NCBI GenBank assembly: GCA_964525935.1 | Contig: CAZGJZ010000005.1 | Span: 186,001 to 250,000 of the forward strand | Length of the DNA: 64,000 nucleotides | DNA from: UBA2377 sp964525935 | GTDB taxonomy: Bacteria > Verrucomicrobiota > Verrucomicrobiia > Opitutales > Opitutaceae | Direction of reading: 5' to 3' | In this document: positions 38,794 through 47,729 of the stretch, piece after piece | Layout: the number at the start of each line of letters is the position of its first letter | Position numbering within the stretch: the stretch's first letter is position 1 | The notes under the pieces: generated by a model | Databases searched by the model: none | Seen by the model: only the letters and a program-made list of their open reading frames with translations | Told to the model about the DNA's origin: nothing | Program-made: the position numbers and the translations under genes

Positions 38794-40764
38794 ATGAGAA
38801 AATCATGCCTGTCTGCGTTGCTGGCGTTGAGTGTGCTTACCGTATCCGGCCAGACCGAGCTGCCGACGGCCGAGGATCTCGGTCACGAGATCGCCTACAA
38901 GGGCCTGACGCTGTCGCCGGACGGAAAATTTTTAGCCTACAATGAGACCGTCAGAGGTGACCACCGTCTCTTCCTGTTGGATCTGGCGACTAACAAGAAG
39001 ATCGGCCTGGAATTGTTGGGGAATAATAAGGCCTTGGCGCACAGCACCACGGCCTTTTGGGCCAATAACACCCGGTTTGTTTATAATGCGAAAGGCTTGT
39101 ATACCGCGATTGATCGCGATGGCCGCAACGGCCGGTCCGGCATCAAAGGCGGGCGGATGCTCTACACGTCTCGCGATGCCAAGAGCCCCATCTTATTGAT
39201 GACGGGCAACGATGTCGAAGTGCTGGAGGGCACCGGTCCAGTCACTGCGTTTTGGGCCAACCACCGGCCTTTCGTCCAGCGAGTGAACCCGCAAGGCGTG
39301 CAGGGAATGGCCACCGGGTTGAACGATGCGTTTGAAGATAATGTCAGTGCGACGCGCGAGGTGGAAAACCCTGGCAATGTGGCCGATTGGGTGGTCGATG
39401 CCGATGGCCAGGTGCGGGCGGGCAAGGAAATCAAAAACAATAAATACCACGTGCTCTATCGCTCTTCGGATAAGGGGAGCTGGCAATCGCTGCCGGGATT
39501 AGGTTGGGAAGACCCGCAAGCGTTTCCCTTGGGATTTTCTGATGACGGCCGGATTTTGTATGTCGGGCGGATCTCGCCGTTTTCAACTTGGGCGGTTTAT
39601 CCCTATGATTTGAGCAAGAATATCTTGGGTGAGCCTATCCTGGCTCACGCGAAGTTCGATATCGTGCATCCGATTCATGATGGAACTCAGGGTCTGATTT
39701 ACTCCCCCAAGGAACGGCGGCTGCTCGGTTTGCGCTACGAGACGGAATATCCACGAACGCTCTGGCTGGATGCCGGAATGGCCGAGGTGCAGGCCGCGTT
39801 GGATCAGGCCCTGCCGAATAAAATCAACATCATCGCTAGCCTGAGCGATGATCTGCAGAAGATGGTGGTGCGTTCATGGACGGCACAGGATCCAGGCACT
39901 TATTATCTCTTCGACCGCGCCGGACCTAAATTGGAGAAATTCATGGCGAGCATGCCATGGATCAAACCGGAGCAAATGTCCGACATGAAGCCATTCCGCT
40001 TCAAATCGCGGGATGGGGTGCTGCTTAACGGCTACTTGGTATTACCCGCGGGTAAAGAGGCGAAGAACCTGCCGCTGGTTGTGCTGATTTATGGGTTGGA
40101 TCGCCCGCGTTGGGGTTTTGATGCGCAAGCTCAATTCTGGGCGAGCCGGGGTTATGCGGTGATGCGGGCGGGTGCCCGTGGCATGGCGGGCTACGGCGAT
40201 ACGATCTATAATGCCGCCAACGGGCAGATCGCCCGGATGGTGGCAACAGACATGGCTGATGGTGTGCGGTGGGCGATCGGGCAGAAAGTCGTGGACCCAG
40301 CCCGGGTTGCCATTGTCGGCGTGGGGGAATTAGGTGGGCATTTTGCGTTACAGAGCTTGGTTACCGAACCGGAGCTGTATTGCTGCGGCGTGGATAGTTC
40401 GGGGTATACTGATTGGAGCAAGACGTTGGATCGATCGAAGGTGATGCCTGACGGCCTTGACCTGATGATGGATCGTCTCGGTATACCAGACACCCCTGAC
40501 GCTCCCGCGCGGCTACAAGCGGTATCGCCAATCTATAATATCGATAAAATCCGGGCTCCCCTGCTCATCACTTATAATCGGAAAAATTTTGCCGAAGACT
40601 GGCTCAATAACCAGAGCAAGGACTTGGCGGCAAAGATGAAGGCGGCCGGCAAGACGGTCGAACTTATCTCCGACTACGACGAAGAATACGGCTACCAGAC
40701 GATGGCCAAATACCTGAACGACCGGCTGGCGTTTGTGCAGAAGCACATGCCGGCGAATAACTAA
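38794..40764 (+). CDS. S9 peptidase paralogue lacking catalytic residues (pseudoenzyme)
   Basis: 656 residues with signal peptide (MRKSCLSALLALSVLTVSG) and the same propeller plus hydrolase layout as the copy at 36716. The active site is lost: oxyanion HGG is YGL, nucleophile Ser is Glu512 (VGVGELGGH), the Asp position is Asn (NRKNFAEDW), and the His is Tyr632 (DEEYGYQ). Folding motifs such as GYAVMRAGARGMAGYGD and WAIGQK remain, and the frame is open throughout. So it is a maintained non-catalytic homologue, possibly a binding or regulatory partner of the first copy. Codon use is less GC-rich than in copy one. Confidence 0.9.
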   Translation: MRKSCLSALLALSVLTVSGQTELPTAEDLGHEIAYKGLTLSPDGKFLAYNETVRGDHRLFLLDLATNKKIGLELLGNNKALAHSTTAFWANNTRFVYNAKGLYTAIDRDGRNGRSGIKGGRMLYTSRDAKSPILLMTGNDVEVLEGTGPVTAFWANHRPFVQRVNPQGVQGMATGLNDAFEDNVSATREVENPGNVADWVVDADGQVRAGKEIKNNKYHVLYRSSDKGSWQSLPGLGWEDPQAFPLGFSDDGRILYVGRISPFSTWAVYPYDLSKNILGEPILAHAKFDIVHPIHDGTQGLIYSPKERRLLGLRYETEYPRTLWLDAGMAEVQAALDQALPNKINIIASLSDDLQKMVVRSWTAQDPGTYYLFDRAGPKLEKFMASMPWIKPEQMSDMKPFRFKSRDGVLLNGYLVLPAGKEAKNLPLVVLIYGLDRPRWGFDAQAQFWASRGYAVMRAGARGMAGYGDTIYNAANGQIARMVATDMADGVRWAIGQKVVDPARVAIVGVGELGGHFALQSLVTEPELYCCGVDSSGYTDWSKTLDRSKVMPDGLDLMMDRLGIPDTPDAPARLQAVSPIYNIDKIRAPLLITYNRKNFAEDWLNNQSKDLAAKMKAAGKTVELISDYDEEYGYQTMAKYLNDRLAFVQKHMPANN

Positions 40765-40829
40765 AGCAGTCGCGGAGGGAAATTAGGCTTTCCTTGGGGG
40801 TGCGGGGTGCGAAGGTGAGCGCACCCCTT

Positions 40830-42749
40830 ATGAGATACCCCACTTCGTTGGTGTTGGTCATGGGCCTTGCTTTGGTGGCCCGGGCCGAGCGTCTGCCGGT
40901 CGAGAACTTTGCCCACGAACCGGTCCATAACGGCGTCATCCTGTCACCGGACGGTAAGATGGTGGCTTACGATGAAATCGTTCAGGCGGACCAGCATCTG
41001 TTTCTGCGTGACTTGGAGCGCGAGAAGAAGATTTCCATCGAGATGGTTGCGGCAGATGCAACCTGGGAGCACGCCTCGGAGTTTTTTTGGACGAATAACC
41101 GACGCATCGTATTCCGGACGGGTGGTGGTTACTGTGCCGTGGATCGAGACGGCACCCATGCCCAATATTTTTTGGAAGGATCCGATCTGTTGTATCTGTA
41201 TCGCGATGAAGCGGTCGGTATGATGCTGACGCTGGCTTATGAGCATACGCCTTCGCCGGTAGGGTGGCGGCAGTTGTGGCGGCCTTACATTCTCAAGGTG
41301 AACCCGCGTTTCAATACCGCCATGCGCGAGGTGGATAATCCCGGCAATGTGGTGGCGTGGAGCGTCAATCCGCAGGGCGAGGTGACAGTGGCGGTGGAAA
41401 ATCGGCGCACGCAATACCGGGTGATTTACCGGAGTAGCGAAAAAATGCCGTGGCGACCCTTGCCAGGGTTGGATTGGGATGATCCTGGGGCGCGACCGCT
41501 GGGTTTCTCCGCGGACGGCCATACGCTTTATCTCACGCGTGCGACACCCGCCGGCACTTGGGGCATTTACCCTTACGATTTAAACGCCAAGAGCTTGGGT
41601 GAACCACTGCTGACCCATCCGAAATACGACATTATCCCGGGGTTTGAGACTGCCACGGCCAACGATGTTCGCCAGCAGACGATGATTTTCAGCCCCAAGG
41701 AAAAAGAGCCTCTGGGTATTCGTTATCTCACCGAATATCCCAAGGTCTTGTGGCTGAACCCGGAACTAGCCCAGGTGCAGGCGGGGTTGAACGAAGTGTT
41801 ACCGGGCAAGATCAATACCATCACGAGTTTCAGCGACGACCGGCAGCGCTTCATCGTGTATTCGTGGACCGCCAGCGACCCGGGAGCCTATTATCTCTAC
41901 GACCGCCAACAGGGCCGCCTAGAAAAACTTATGGCCCGCCGGCCATGGATCGACCCGGCCCAGATGGCGGAGGTCAAGCCCGTGAAATTCAAATCCCGTG
42001 ATGGCACCATGATAAACGGCTACCTTACCTTCCCGCCCGGTCGGGAAACGAAGCAAATGCCGCTGGTCGTCCTGGTGCGGTCAAATGCGTGGGCCCGAGC
42101 GGTGTGGGAATTCGACAATGAGGCCCAGTTTTTAGCCAACCGCGGCTACTTGGTGCTGCAGGTGAGCCAGCGCGGGGTCGATGGTTATGGCGAAGGCTTT
42201 CGTCGAGGCGGCTATCAGAAACTAGCGGCGGAAATGCAATTTGATGTAGCCGATGGGGTGCGTTGGACCATTCAGCAGCAGATGGTGGATGCCAAGCGAG
42301 TCGGGATCATCGGATCAAACGACATGGGCGGGACGTTGGCATTGCTGGGCCTGATCGCCGAACCCGAGCTCTACTGCTGTGGTTTGGCCGTGGAGCCGAA
42401 GGTCGATTTATTGAGGGTGCTAGATCGGCGAAAGACCAATGATGATGAGAGCTATCAGTATGCAGAGCGTATCGGCGATTCTTTGGCTGACCCAGAGGCA
42501 GTGCGCGCCATGTCTCCACTTTATCAGGCGGATAAAATCAAAGCCGCGGTCATGATTATGTATAAAAAGGATTTTGCGGATCGGGATTATAATAACGTGA
42601 AGCAGCTGGTCGCTGTGCTGCAAAAAGCAGGACGCGAGGTCGAATTCCTCACAAAATTTGACCAAGATCGCTATGGCTATCAGCGCCGAGCCAAAGGATT
42701 GAACGATATGGAAACTTTCCTCGCCAAGCACATGCCGGCGGATAATTGA
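40830..42749 (+). CDS. S9 peptidase paralogue lacking catalytic residues (second pseudoenzyme)
   Basis: 639 residues from ATG 40830 (MRYPTSLVLVMGLALVARA signal peptide); an earlier in-frame ATG at 40794 precedes the leader-like sequence and is less likely. Oxyanion HGG is RSN, the nucleophile Ser is Asp498 (IGSNDMGGT), and His is Tyr615 (QDRYGYQ). The Asp position reads KKDFADRDY. Conserved structural motifs (GYLVLQVSQRGVDGYGEGF, DVADGVRWTI, AEPELYCCG) persist. It shares with copy two the AEPELYCCG type Cys pair (TEPELYCCG there), so these two are closer relatives. Stop lies 7 bp before the VOC gene. Confidence 0.9.
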   Translation: MRYPTSLVLVMGLALVARAERLPVENFAHEPVHNGVILSPDGKMVAYDEIVQADQHLFLRDLEREKKISIEMVAADATWEHASEFFWTNNRRIVFRTGGGYCAVDRDGTHAQYFLEGSDLLYLYRDEAVGMMLTLAYEHTPSPVGWRQLWRPYILKVNPRFNTAMREVDNPGNVVAWSVNPQGEVTVAVENRRTQYRVIYRSSEKMPWRPLPGLDWDDPGARPLGFSADGHTLYLTRATPAGTWGIYPYDLNAKSLGEPLLTHPKYDIIPGFETATANDVRQQTMIFSPKEKEPLGIRYLTEYPKVLWLNPELAQVQAGLNEVLPGKINTITSFSDDRQRFIVYSWTASDPGAYYLYDRQQGRLEKLMARRPWIDPAQMAEVKPVKFKSRDGTMINGYLTFPPGRETKQMPLVVLVRSNAWARAVWEFDNEAQFLANRGYLVLQVSQRGVDGYGEGFRRGGYQKLAAEMQFDVADGVRWTIQQQMVDAKRVGIIGSNDMGGTLALLGLIAEPELYCCGLAVEPKVDLLRVLDRRKTNDDESYQYAERIGDSLADPEAVRAMSPLYQADKIKAAVMIMYKKDFADRDYNNVKQLVAVLQKAGREVEFLTKFDQDRYGYQRRAKGLNDMETFLAKHMPADN

Positions 42750-42756
42750 AGCGCGC

Positions 42757-43215
42757 ATGATTCGGGCCATTGACCACATCAACATCGTCGTCGCCGACTT
42801 GGCGCGGTCGGTGAAATTTTATACCGAGGTGCTGGGCTTTCGCGTGCAGAAGGAAGCCCAGCTTGAGGGTGAGTGGATCGACCGGATCGTCGGATTGAAG
42901 GGCGTGAAGGGGCGCGTGGTCTACGTGGTCGCGCCGGACGGCGAGCCGCGCATCGAGTTGCTTTGCTATGATGCGCCGGTGGGGACCGATCCGAAGGAAA
43001 ACCGGCGGCCGAATACGATCGGGTTGCGGCACATCGCGCTGCGTGTGGATGACATCGCGGCGATGACGACGAAACTGCGGGCGGCGGGGGCCGAGGTTTT
43101 CAGCGAGCCGGTGAAGGTGCCGCATGGCGTCGTGAAGCATGACAAGGGCGAGAAGACGTTGGTCTATTTTCTCGATCCCGACGGGGTCGTTCTCGAACTG
43201 GCGCAGTATCGGTGA
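42757..43215 (+). CDS. VOC-superfamily (glyoxalase-like) metalloprotein
   Basis: 152 residues. Two beta-alpha-beta-beta-beta modules: IDHINIVVADLARSVKFYTEVLGFRV and GLRHIALRVDDIAAMTTKLRAAGAEV, with metal-ligand candidates His7 at the first module, a central Glu (PRIELLCYD), the second-module His and the final Glu in VVLELAQY. Typical of glyoxalase/dioxygenase/bleomycin-resistance folds. Substrate is unknown; a lactoylglutathione-lyase or methylmalonyl-CoA epimerase activity is possible. Only 7 bp from the S9 array, so it may be co-transcribed. Confidence 0.85.
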   Translation: MIRAIDHINIVVADLARSVKFYTEVLGFRVQKEAQLEGEWIDRIVGLKGVKGRVVYVVAPDGEPRIELLCYDAPVGTDPKENRRPNTIGLRHIALRVDDIAAMTTKLRAAGAEVFSEPVKVPHGVVKHDKGEKTLVYFLDPDGVVLELAQYR

Positions 43216-43224
43216 CGGATCGGG

Positions 43225-43400
43225 ACTCCTGATTTGGAATGTGGAAAGCTGGAAATCAGGAATCGGACCGAGCCTCTGCGGGATTTGGGTGCTGTTGCAT
43301 TGGTCGTCGGTCTGTGAACGACGCGATGGAGCGAGCCACCTCAGGCCATCACGGCGCAGGGCGTGATTTCCTGGCTTCCTGATTTCCAAATTTTTCAGGC
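43225..43400. repeat. GGAAATCAGGAA-type inverted repeat
   Basis: Left arm (43225-43265, CTCCTGATTTGGAATG, GCTGGAAATCAGGAATCGG) and right arm (43364-43400, GATTTCCTGGCTTCCTGATT, TCCAAATTTTTC) pair imperfectly. The same words (GGAAACCAGGAAAATTGG, GATTTCCTGAG) reappear at 55454-55512. Confidence 0.7.
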
Positions 43401-43414
43401 CCGGTTGCCCGGTT

Positions 43415-44317
43415 TCACGCTTCCCAGCGGCCGTAGATGCCGCAGGGGAGCACCTTGCCGTCGCGTTGGATGGGCAGGCCGACTTCGCCGGCGGTGATCG
43501 TGCCGCCGCGTTTTTCCATCAGCGCGGCCAACAGGTTGGACACCACGGTTGGCGACAGACGGGCGGTGTAGGCGTTGATCAGGAAAAACAGCGGTTTGTC
43601 GGTGAGGAGCTGGCCGCACTCGGTGAGCAGGGGCCAGAGGTGATCCTCGAGTTTCCACATCTCGCCGGTGCTGCCGCGACCGTATGTCGGCGGGTCCATG
43701 ATGATGGCGTCGTATTTGCGGCCGCGCTTGAGTTCGCGGCGCACGAATTTGAGGCAGTCATCGGTGATGTAGCGGATGGGGGCGTCGGCGAGGCCGCTGA
43801 GCGTGGCGTTTTCGCGGCACCATTTGACCATGCCTTCGGCGGCGTCGACGTGGCAGACACTGGCGCCGGCGGCGGCGGCGGCGCAGGTGGCGGCGCCGGT
43901 GTAGCCGAAGAGGTTGAGGACGTTGATCTCACGGCCGGCGGCGCGGGCGGATTTGATCCGGGCGGAAAACCACTCCCAGTTCACGGCCTGTTCGGGGAAA
44001 AGGCCGGTGTGCTTGAAGCTGGTGGGGTGGATCTTGAAGGTGAGCTTGAGCGAGGGGTAGCGGAGGGTCCAGTGGTCGGGGAGGGTTTTGCGGTATTCCC
44101 ATTTGCCGCCGCCGGTCTCGCTGCGGTGGTAGAAGCCGTCCCAGTTTTCCCATTTGGCGCCGGGCGCGGTGCCTTGGCGGGGCCAGATGATCTGCGGGTC
44201 GGGCCGCACGAGCGTGTAGGCGCCCCAGCGCTCCTGTTTCAGGCCATCGCCGCAGTCGAGCAGCTGGTAATCCTGCCAGCGGTCGGCGACGATAAGGGCG
44301 GGACGTTGCGGTGTCAT
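43415..44317 (-). CDS. Class I SAM-dependent methyltransferase (RlmI/RlmL-like)
   Basis: 300 residues. A short N-terminal PUA-like region (residues 1-60, RWGAYTLVRPDPQIIWP) leads to the Rossmann core: NVLNLFGYTGAATCAAAAAGASVCHVDAA (SAM-binding GYTGA), then YDAIIMDPPTYGRG, the DPP(T/A)Y catalytic motif of rRNA-modifying Cys/N-6 methyltransferases. LFPEQAVNWEWF is also characteristic. It most likely methylates rRNA; RlmI/RlmL-type specificity is not proven. It faces the VOC gene convergently across the repeat spacer. Confidence 0.85.
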   Translation of the reverse strand: MTPQRPALIVADRWQDYQLLDCGDGLKQERWGAYTLVRPDPQIIWPRQGTAPGAKWENWDGFYHRSETGGGKWEYRKTLPDHWTLRYPSLKLTFKIHPTSFKHTGLFPEQAVNWEWFSARIKSARAAGREINVLNLFGYTGAATCAAAAAGASVCHVDAAEGMVKWCRENATLSGLADAPIRYITDDCLKFVRRELKRGRKYDAIIMDPPTYGRGSTGEMWKLEDHLWPLLTECGQLLTDKPLFFLINAYTARLSPTVVSNLLAALMEKRGGTITAGEVGLPIQRDGKVLPCGIYGRWEA

Positions 44318-44448
44318 GGTGCCAACATGGCGCGAAGCGAACGCAGAGGAATCCGAAAAAGCGCGGCCGGCTTATTTTCTAGGGGAAAAACTCCAGAGAT
44401 TGACAGCTGGTTACATCGTTCGTTTTGGTGTTTGGTTCTTCCAATCGT

Positions 44449-45528
44449 ATGAACTCAAAAAATTCCCTCCGGGCGTTACTCGCCCTTGTCTGTGCAGCGG
44501 TTTTCGCCGGGACCTTGGCGGCCGACGTGGTTGTGACCAAGAACGGTGCGCGCATTGTGGGCAAGGTTACCAAGATCGATGGCGGCAACGTCCTCGTGAC
44601 CACCGAATATGCGGGTGACCTCACCATCAAGCAGAGCGAAGTGACCGCGATCACGACCGATACGCCGATCTTCGTGCGCCTGGCCAGCGGCACTGTGTTG
44701 CAAGGCACGGTGGCGGCTAATGCCGAGGGCGAAGGCATCAAGATCGCCGGCACGGACGGCGACTTCACGACCAAGGTCGAGAAGGTCAGCGCGTCCTGGG
44801 ACGCGCGGAGCGAGGACCCGCAGATCACGGCCTTGAAGAAGGCGGCGGTAGACAAGGAGCGCAAGTGGGCCTACCAGGCCAACGTCGACCTGACCGGCAA
44901 CACCGGCAACACCAACTCCACCGGCCTGGCGGGCGGTTTCACCGCGACGCTGGCCAGCCCGCAGGACACGCTGAAATTTTACGTTTCAACCAACTATGCC
45001 TCCTCCGAGGACGCGGCCGGCGTGAAGACGAAGACCGCCGACGAAATCAAGGGCGGCGCGGACTACGCCTCCTTCTTCTCGGAAAAGACCGGCTGGTTTG
45101 TGCGCCAGGAACTCGAGCGCGACAACGTCGAGGACATCGACCTGCGCTCCACGACCGACGCGGGCTTCACCTTCCGCATGATCAAGACGGAGACGCACCA
45201 GCTCACGAGCCGCCTCGGTCTCGGTTACCGCTTTGAAAGCTACGGCTCCGGCGCGGAGAACAAGGGTGCCGTGCTCTCGACCGGCCTGAACAACACGGTG
45301 AAGTTCGGCGACCGCCTCTCCCTCGTCACCGACCTGCAGTTCCTGCCTTCGATCAGTGATTTCTCCGACTATCGCGTGGTGCATGATTCCGCCCTGGAGA
45401 TCCCGCTGATCGGCGATTTCTGGAAGCTGCGCATGGGCGTGAACAACCAGTATAACAGCGTGCCCCAGCCCGGCCGCGAAGAACTGGATACGACCTACTA
45501 CACCCGTCTCCAGTTGAACTGGAAGTAA
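44449..45528 (+). CDS. DUF481/YdiY-like outer-membrane protein
   Basis: 359 residues from ATG 44449 (MNSKNSLRALLALVCAAVFA signal peptide, ending LAA). The N-terminal mature part is a small beta domain (ADVVVTKNGARIVGKVTKIDGGNVLVTTEY). The C-terminal roughly 220 residues are a beta-barrel with alternating hydrophobic strands: WAYQANVDLTGNTGNTNSTGL, GFTATLASPQDTLKFYVS, GWFVRQELERDNVEDI, ending YYTRLQLNWK with an aromatic-rich C-terminus as in outer-membrane proteins. DUF481 proteins are salt-inducible, porin-like. A strong terminator follows at 45574. Confidence 0.85.
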   Translation: MNSKNSLRALLALVCAAVFAGTLAADVVVTKNGARIVGKVTKIDGGNVLVTTEYAGDLTIKQSEVTAITTDTPIFVRLASGTVLQGTVAANAEGEGIKIAGTDGDFTTKVEKVSASWDARSEDPQITALKKAAVDKERKWAYQANVDLTGNTGNTNSTGLAGGFTATLASPQDTLKFYVSTNYASSEDAAGVKTKTADEIKGGADYASFFSEKTGWFVRQELERDNVEDIDLRSTTDAGFTFRMIKTETHQLTSRLGLGYRFESYGSGAENKGAVLSTGLNNTVKFGDRLSLVTDLQFLPSISDFSDYRVVHDSALEIPLIGDFWKLRMGVNNQYNSVPQPGREELDTTYYTRLQLNWK

Positions 45529-45573
45529 CCCGCCGCGCGCGCCCGCGGCGCGGCTCAGTTCGTTTTTTCACCA

Positions 45574-45608
45574 CCGGCCCCGGGGAAACCTGGGGCCGGT
45601 TTGCTTTT
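45574..45608 (+). terminator. Terminator after the DUF481 gene
   Basis: CCGGCCCC (45574-45581) / GGGGCCGG (45592-45599) with a GGGGAAACCT loop, then TTTGCTTTT. Clear rho-independent signal. Confidence 0.85.
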
Positions 45609-45644
45609 CGGGAGCCGAAGCGCACGCTGCCTTCGCCTCCAGCC

Positions 45645-46067
45645 ATGTCCGCCCAACGCCAAGACTATCTCATCCGGCTCATCGAGGAGCTGGGTCGTTT
45701 CGTGCGCGAAGTCGTGCACTCCGGTGAGCCGCCCCGCGTCGAGTCGGCGTTGCCGGCCATCTTGCAGGCGCAGGAAAAGCTGTTCGGCCTGCCGGCCGCG
45801 GGTTTTTTAAACCGTTCGCTGGAGGAGCAGGTTGAATTGCTCGCCCGCGGCGAGACGGTGGAGGCCGCGGTGGACAAGTGCGTGACGTATGCCGGTATCC
45901 TGCACCACGCCGCGCAACTTTACACCGCATTGGATCGTCCCGCGCTCGCGCTGGGCGCGCGACAACTGGCGGAAACCGTGTTGCAAACCGCCGCGGTGCG
46001 CTGGCCGGCGCACGCGGCGAAAATCGAGGAAGAAGTGCGTGGGTTCGCGACGTTGACGGAAGAGTGA
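45645..46067 (+). CDS. Small helical protein of unknown function
   Basis: 140 residues, all helical: QRQDYLIRLIEELGRFVREVV, then LPAILQAQEKLFGLPA, LEEQVELLARGETVEAAVDKC, TYAGILHHAAQLYTALDRPALALGARQLAETVL. It looks like a TPR-like or four-helix soluble protein, but no family is recognised. Start ATG 45645, 117 bp past the previous stop and just after the terminator, so it has its own promoter. High third-position GC fits a genuine gene. Confidence 0.7.
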   Translation: MSAQRQDYLIRLIEELGRFVREVVHSGEPPRVESALPAILQAQEKLFGLPAAGFLNRSLEEQVELLARGETVEAAVDKCVTYAGILHHAAQLYTALDRPALALGARQLAETVLQTAAVRWPAHAAKIEEEVRGFATLTEE

Positions 46068-46179
46068 CGCGCGCGGTGGTTGGTAAGTAGGGCAGGTCTT
46101 TGACCGGCCTTTTGCTTGGGCGGCTGCGCCTATGCCAGGCAACGCGGTCCAGTGGGGATCGGAGACCCGCACGACGCCA

Positions 46180-46794
46180 TCACGTGCCGTAGAGGCGGTC
46201 GCCGAAATCGCCGAGACCGGGCAGAATGTATTTCTTTGCGTTCAGCTCGCGATCGTAGGCTGCGGTGTGGATCGGCACGTCGGGGTGGGCCGCCTGCACG
46301 GTGGCGATGCCTTCAGGGGAGGAGATGATGCTGACGAAGGTGAGTTCGCGGGCGCCGGCGGCTTTGACGACTGTGAGGGCCTGCGCGGCGGAGCCACCGG
46401 TGGCGAGCATCGGGTCCACCACGATAACACGGGCGCCGGTGAGGGGAGGAAGCTTGCAGTAATAGCTGCGCGCGACAGCGGTCTCATGGTCGCGCTCGAG
46501 GCCGACGTAGCCGACGCTCACGTCGGGAAACATATCCAGAAACGGCTGCACCATGCCGAGGCCGGCGCGGAGGATGGGCACGACGACGAGCGGCCGGGCC
46601 AGCACGCGGCCGGTGACGGGTTCGAGCGGGGTGTTGATGGCCTTGTCCTCGGTGGCGAGATCGCGCGTGGCCTCGATGGCGAGCAGCACGCCGAGCTGGT
46701 AGGCGATGGTGCGGAAGGTGGCGGGCTTGGTCGTCTGGTCGCGCAGGTGGGTGATGATGTGCGCGGCGAGGGGGTGTTGGAGAACGTGAAGCAT
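46180..46794 (-). CDS. upp: Uracil phosphoribosyltransferase
   Basis: 204 residues, normal size. PRPP-binding loop VIVVDPMLATGGSA, the flexible loop region ARSYYCKLPP, and PLVVVPILRAGLGMVQPF are diagnostic; the C-terminal LPGLGDFGDRLYGT carries the uracil-binding Tyr-Gly-Thr end. It makes UMP from uracil and PRPP in the cytoplasm. The nucleoside-deoxyribosyltransferase-like gene at 46910 is its upstream neighbour on the same strand across a repeat spacer, a nucleobase-salvage pairing. Confidence 0.95.
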   Translation of the reverse strand: MLHVLQHPLAAHIITHLRDQTTKPATFRTIAYQLGVLLAIEATRDLATEDKAINTPLEPVTGRVLARPLVVVPILRAGLGMVQPFLDMFPDVSVGYVGLERDHETAVARSYYCKLPPLTGARVIVVDPMLATGGSAAQALTVVKAAGARELTFVSIISSPEGIATVQAAHPDVPIHTAAYDRELNAKKYILPGLGDFGDRLYGT

Positions 46795-46796
46795 CG

Positions 46797-46911
46797 GATT
46801 TTCGAATTTAGATTTTCGATTTGTGATCCCGGAAGGATACGCAGGTGAGGTAGACGGAGCAGAGGGCGAAGGATTGGAAAATCGAAAATCGAGAATCCAA
46901 ATTCGAAAATC
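46797..46911. repeat. GATTTTCGAATTT-type inverted repeat
   Basis: GATTTTCGAATTTAGATTTT (46798-46817) faces GGAAAATCGAAAATCGAGAA and CCAAATTCGAAAATC (46876-46910). The words match those inside the beta-mannosidase gene (34103) and at 51612-51690. Confidence 0.8.
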
Positions 46912-47602
46912 ACAGCAGGTCTTTTTCCACTTTCCGTTCGAGGATGGCCTCGAACTCCTTGCGCAGCGCCTTTTGTTTGCCGCGCAGGCCGGGCATGAGC
47001 GCGAGCCAGTGGTAGACTTCCTCGCGGAGGTGTTTCGGCATCACGGGTTCGAGGGCGGTGGCGCGGTCGAGGGCGCGCACGCAGATGGCGGCGGTCTGCT
47101 CGCAGGTGAGCTGGGCATCGGCGGAGCTGTGCTGGCCGGCGAGGCGGATGATCTCGTCGAGCCGGCGGTGGCGGCGCTTCATGATGGTTTTGTAATCGCC
47201 GAGACTGTTCACGGCCACGCTCACGCTGCGCGGGAAGAAGCTCGACATGAGGTTCCACGGGTCGGGGCCGTCGCCGGCGCGCCGGATGTCGCTGCGCAGG
47301 ATCACGGCGGGGATGTCGGCGAACTTGGCGATCATGAACTCGATGACCGTGCCGGAATCGAGTTCGGTGCCGTCGTAGTTGAAGAGGCCCAGGTCGCAGG
47401 CGAGCAGGCTGCGGATGTCCTGATCGCGGATGGCGCGGGGCGTCTTGCCGCGCGGCTCAAAATCCTGCGGCAGCATGCAGAGGTATTTGCCGTGGGATTT
47501 TTCGTAAATGGCCTCGGCGAGATACGCGTTGCCGATGAGTTGTTTCAGGTCGAAGAGCGCGCTGCCAAAATAGACCGTGTAGCTTTGCTTCTTGTGCTTC
47601 AT
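46910..47602 (-). CDS. Nucleoside 2-deoxyribosyltransferase-like protein
   Basis: 230 residues. VYFGSALFDLKQLIGNAYLAEAIYE is the family opening, and CDLGLFNYDGTELDSGTVIEFMIAKF gives the Asp (about 70) and nucleophile Glu88 of the deoxyribosyltransferase domain. An extra C-terminal helical part (residues 150-230, KRRHRRLDEIIRLAGQ, then VMPKHLREEVYHWLALMPG) is longer than in classic family members, so the acceptor may differ. It would exchange nucleobases or hydrolyse nucleotides, in step with upp salvage, by inference. Confidence 0.75.
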   Translation of the reverse strand: MKHKKQSYTVYFGSALFDLKQLIGNAYLAEAIYEKSHGKYLCMLPQDFEPRGKTPRAIRDQDIRSLLACDLGLFNYDGTELDSGTVIEFMIAKFADIPAVILRSDIRRAGDGPDPWNLMSSFFPRSVSVAVNSLGDYKTIMKRRHRRLDEIIRLAGQHSSADAQLTCEQTAAICVRALDRATALEPVMPKHLREEVYHWLALMPGLRGKQKALRKEFEAILERKVEKDLL

Positions 47603-47668
47603 CCGCGTGGGGTGCGATCAGCAAGTCGCGAACCAAGTCGTGGGACAATCGCAAATACGCGGTCGGAC

Positions 47669-47725
47669 TTCGTTCTCGTTCTCTTAATCATTCTCGTTCT
47701 CTCCCGATTAGGATGAGAACGATTG
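47669..47725. repeat. GTTCTC/GAGAAC repeat, second copy
   Basis: TTCGTTCTCGTTCTCTTAAT plus CATTCTCGTTCTC, then GATTAGGATGAGAACGATT. Same words as 22381-22480, with a shorter right arm. Confidence 0.75.
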
Positions 47726-47729
47726 GGAC

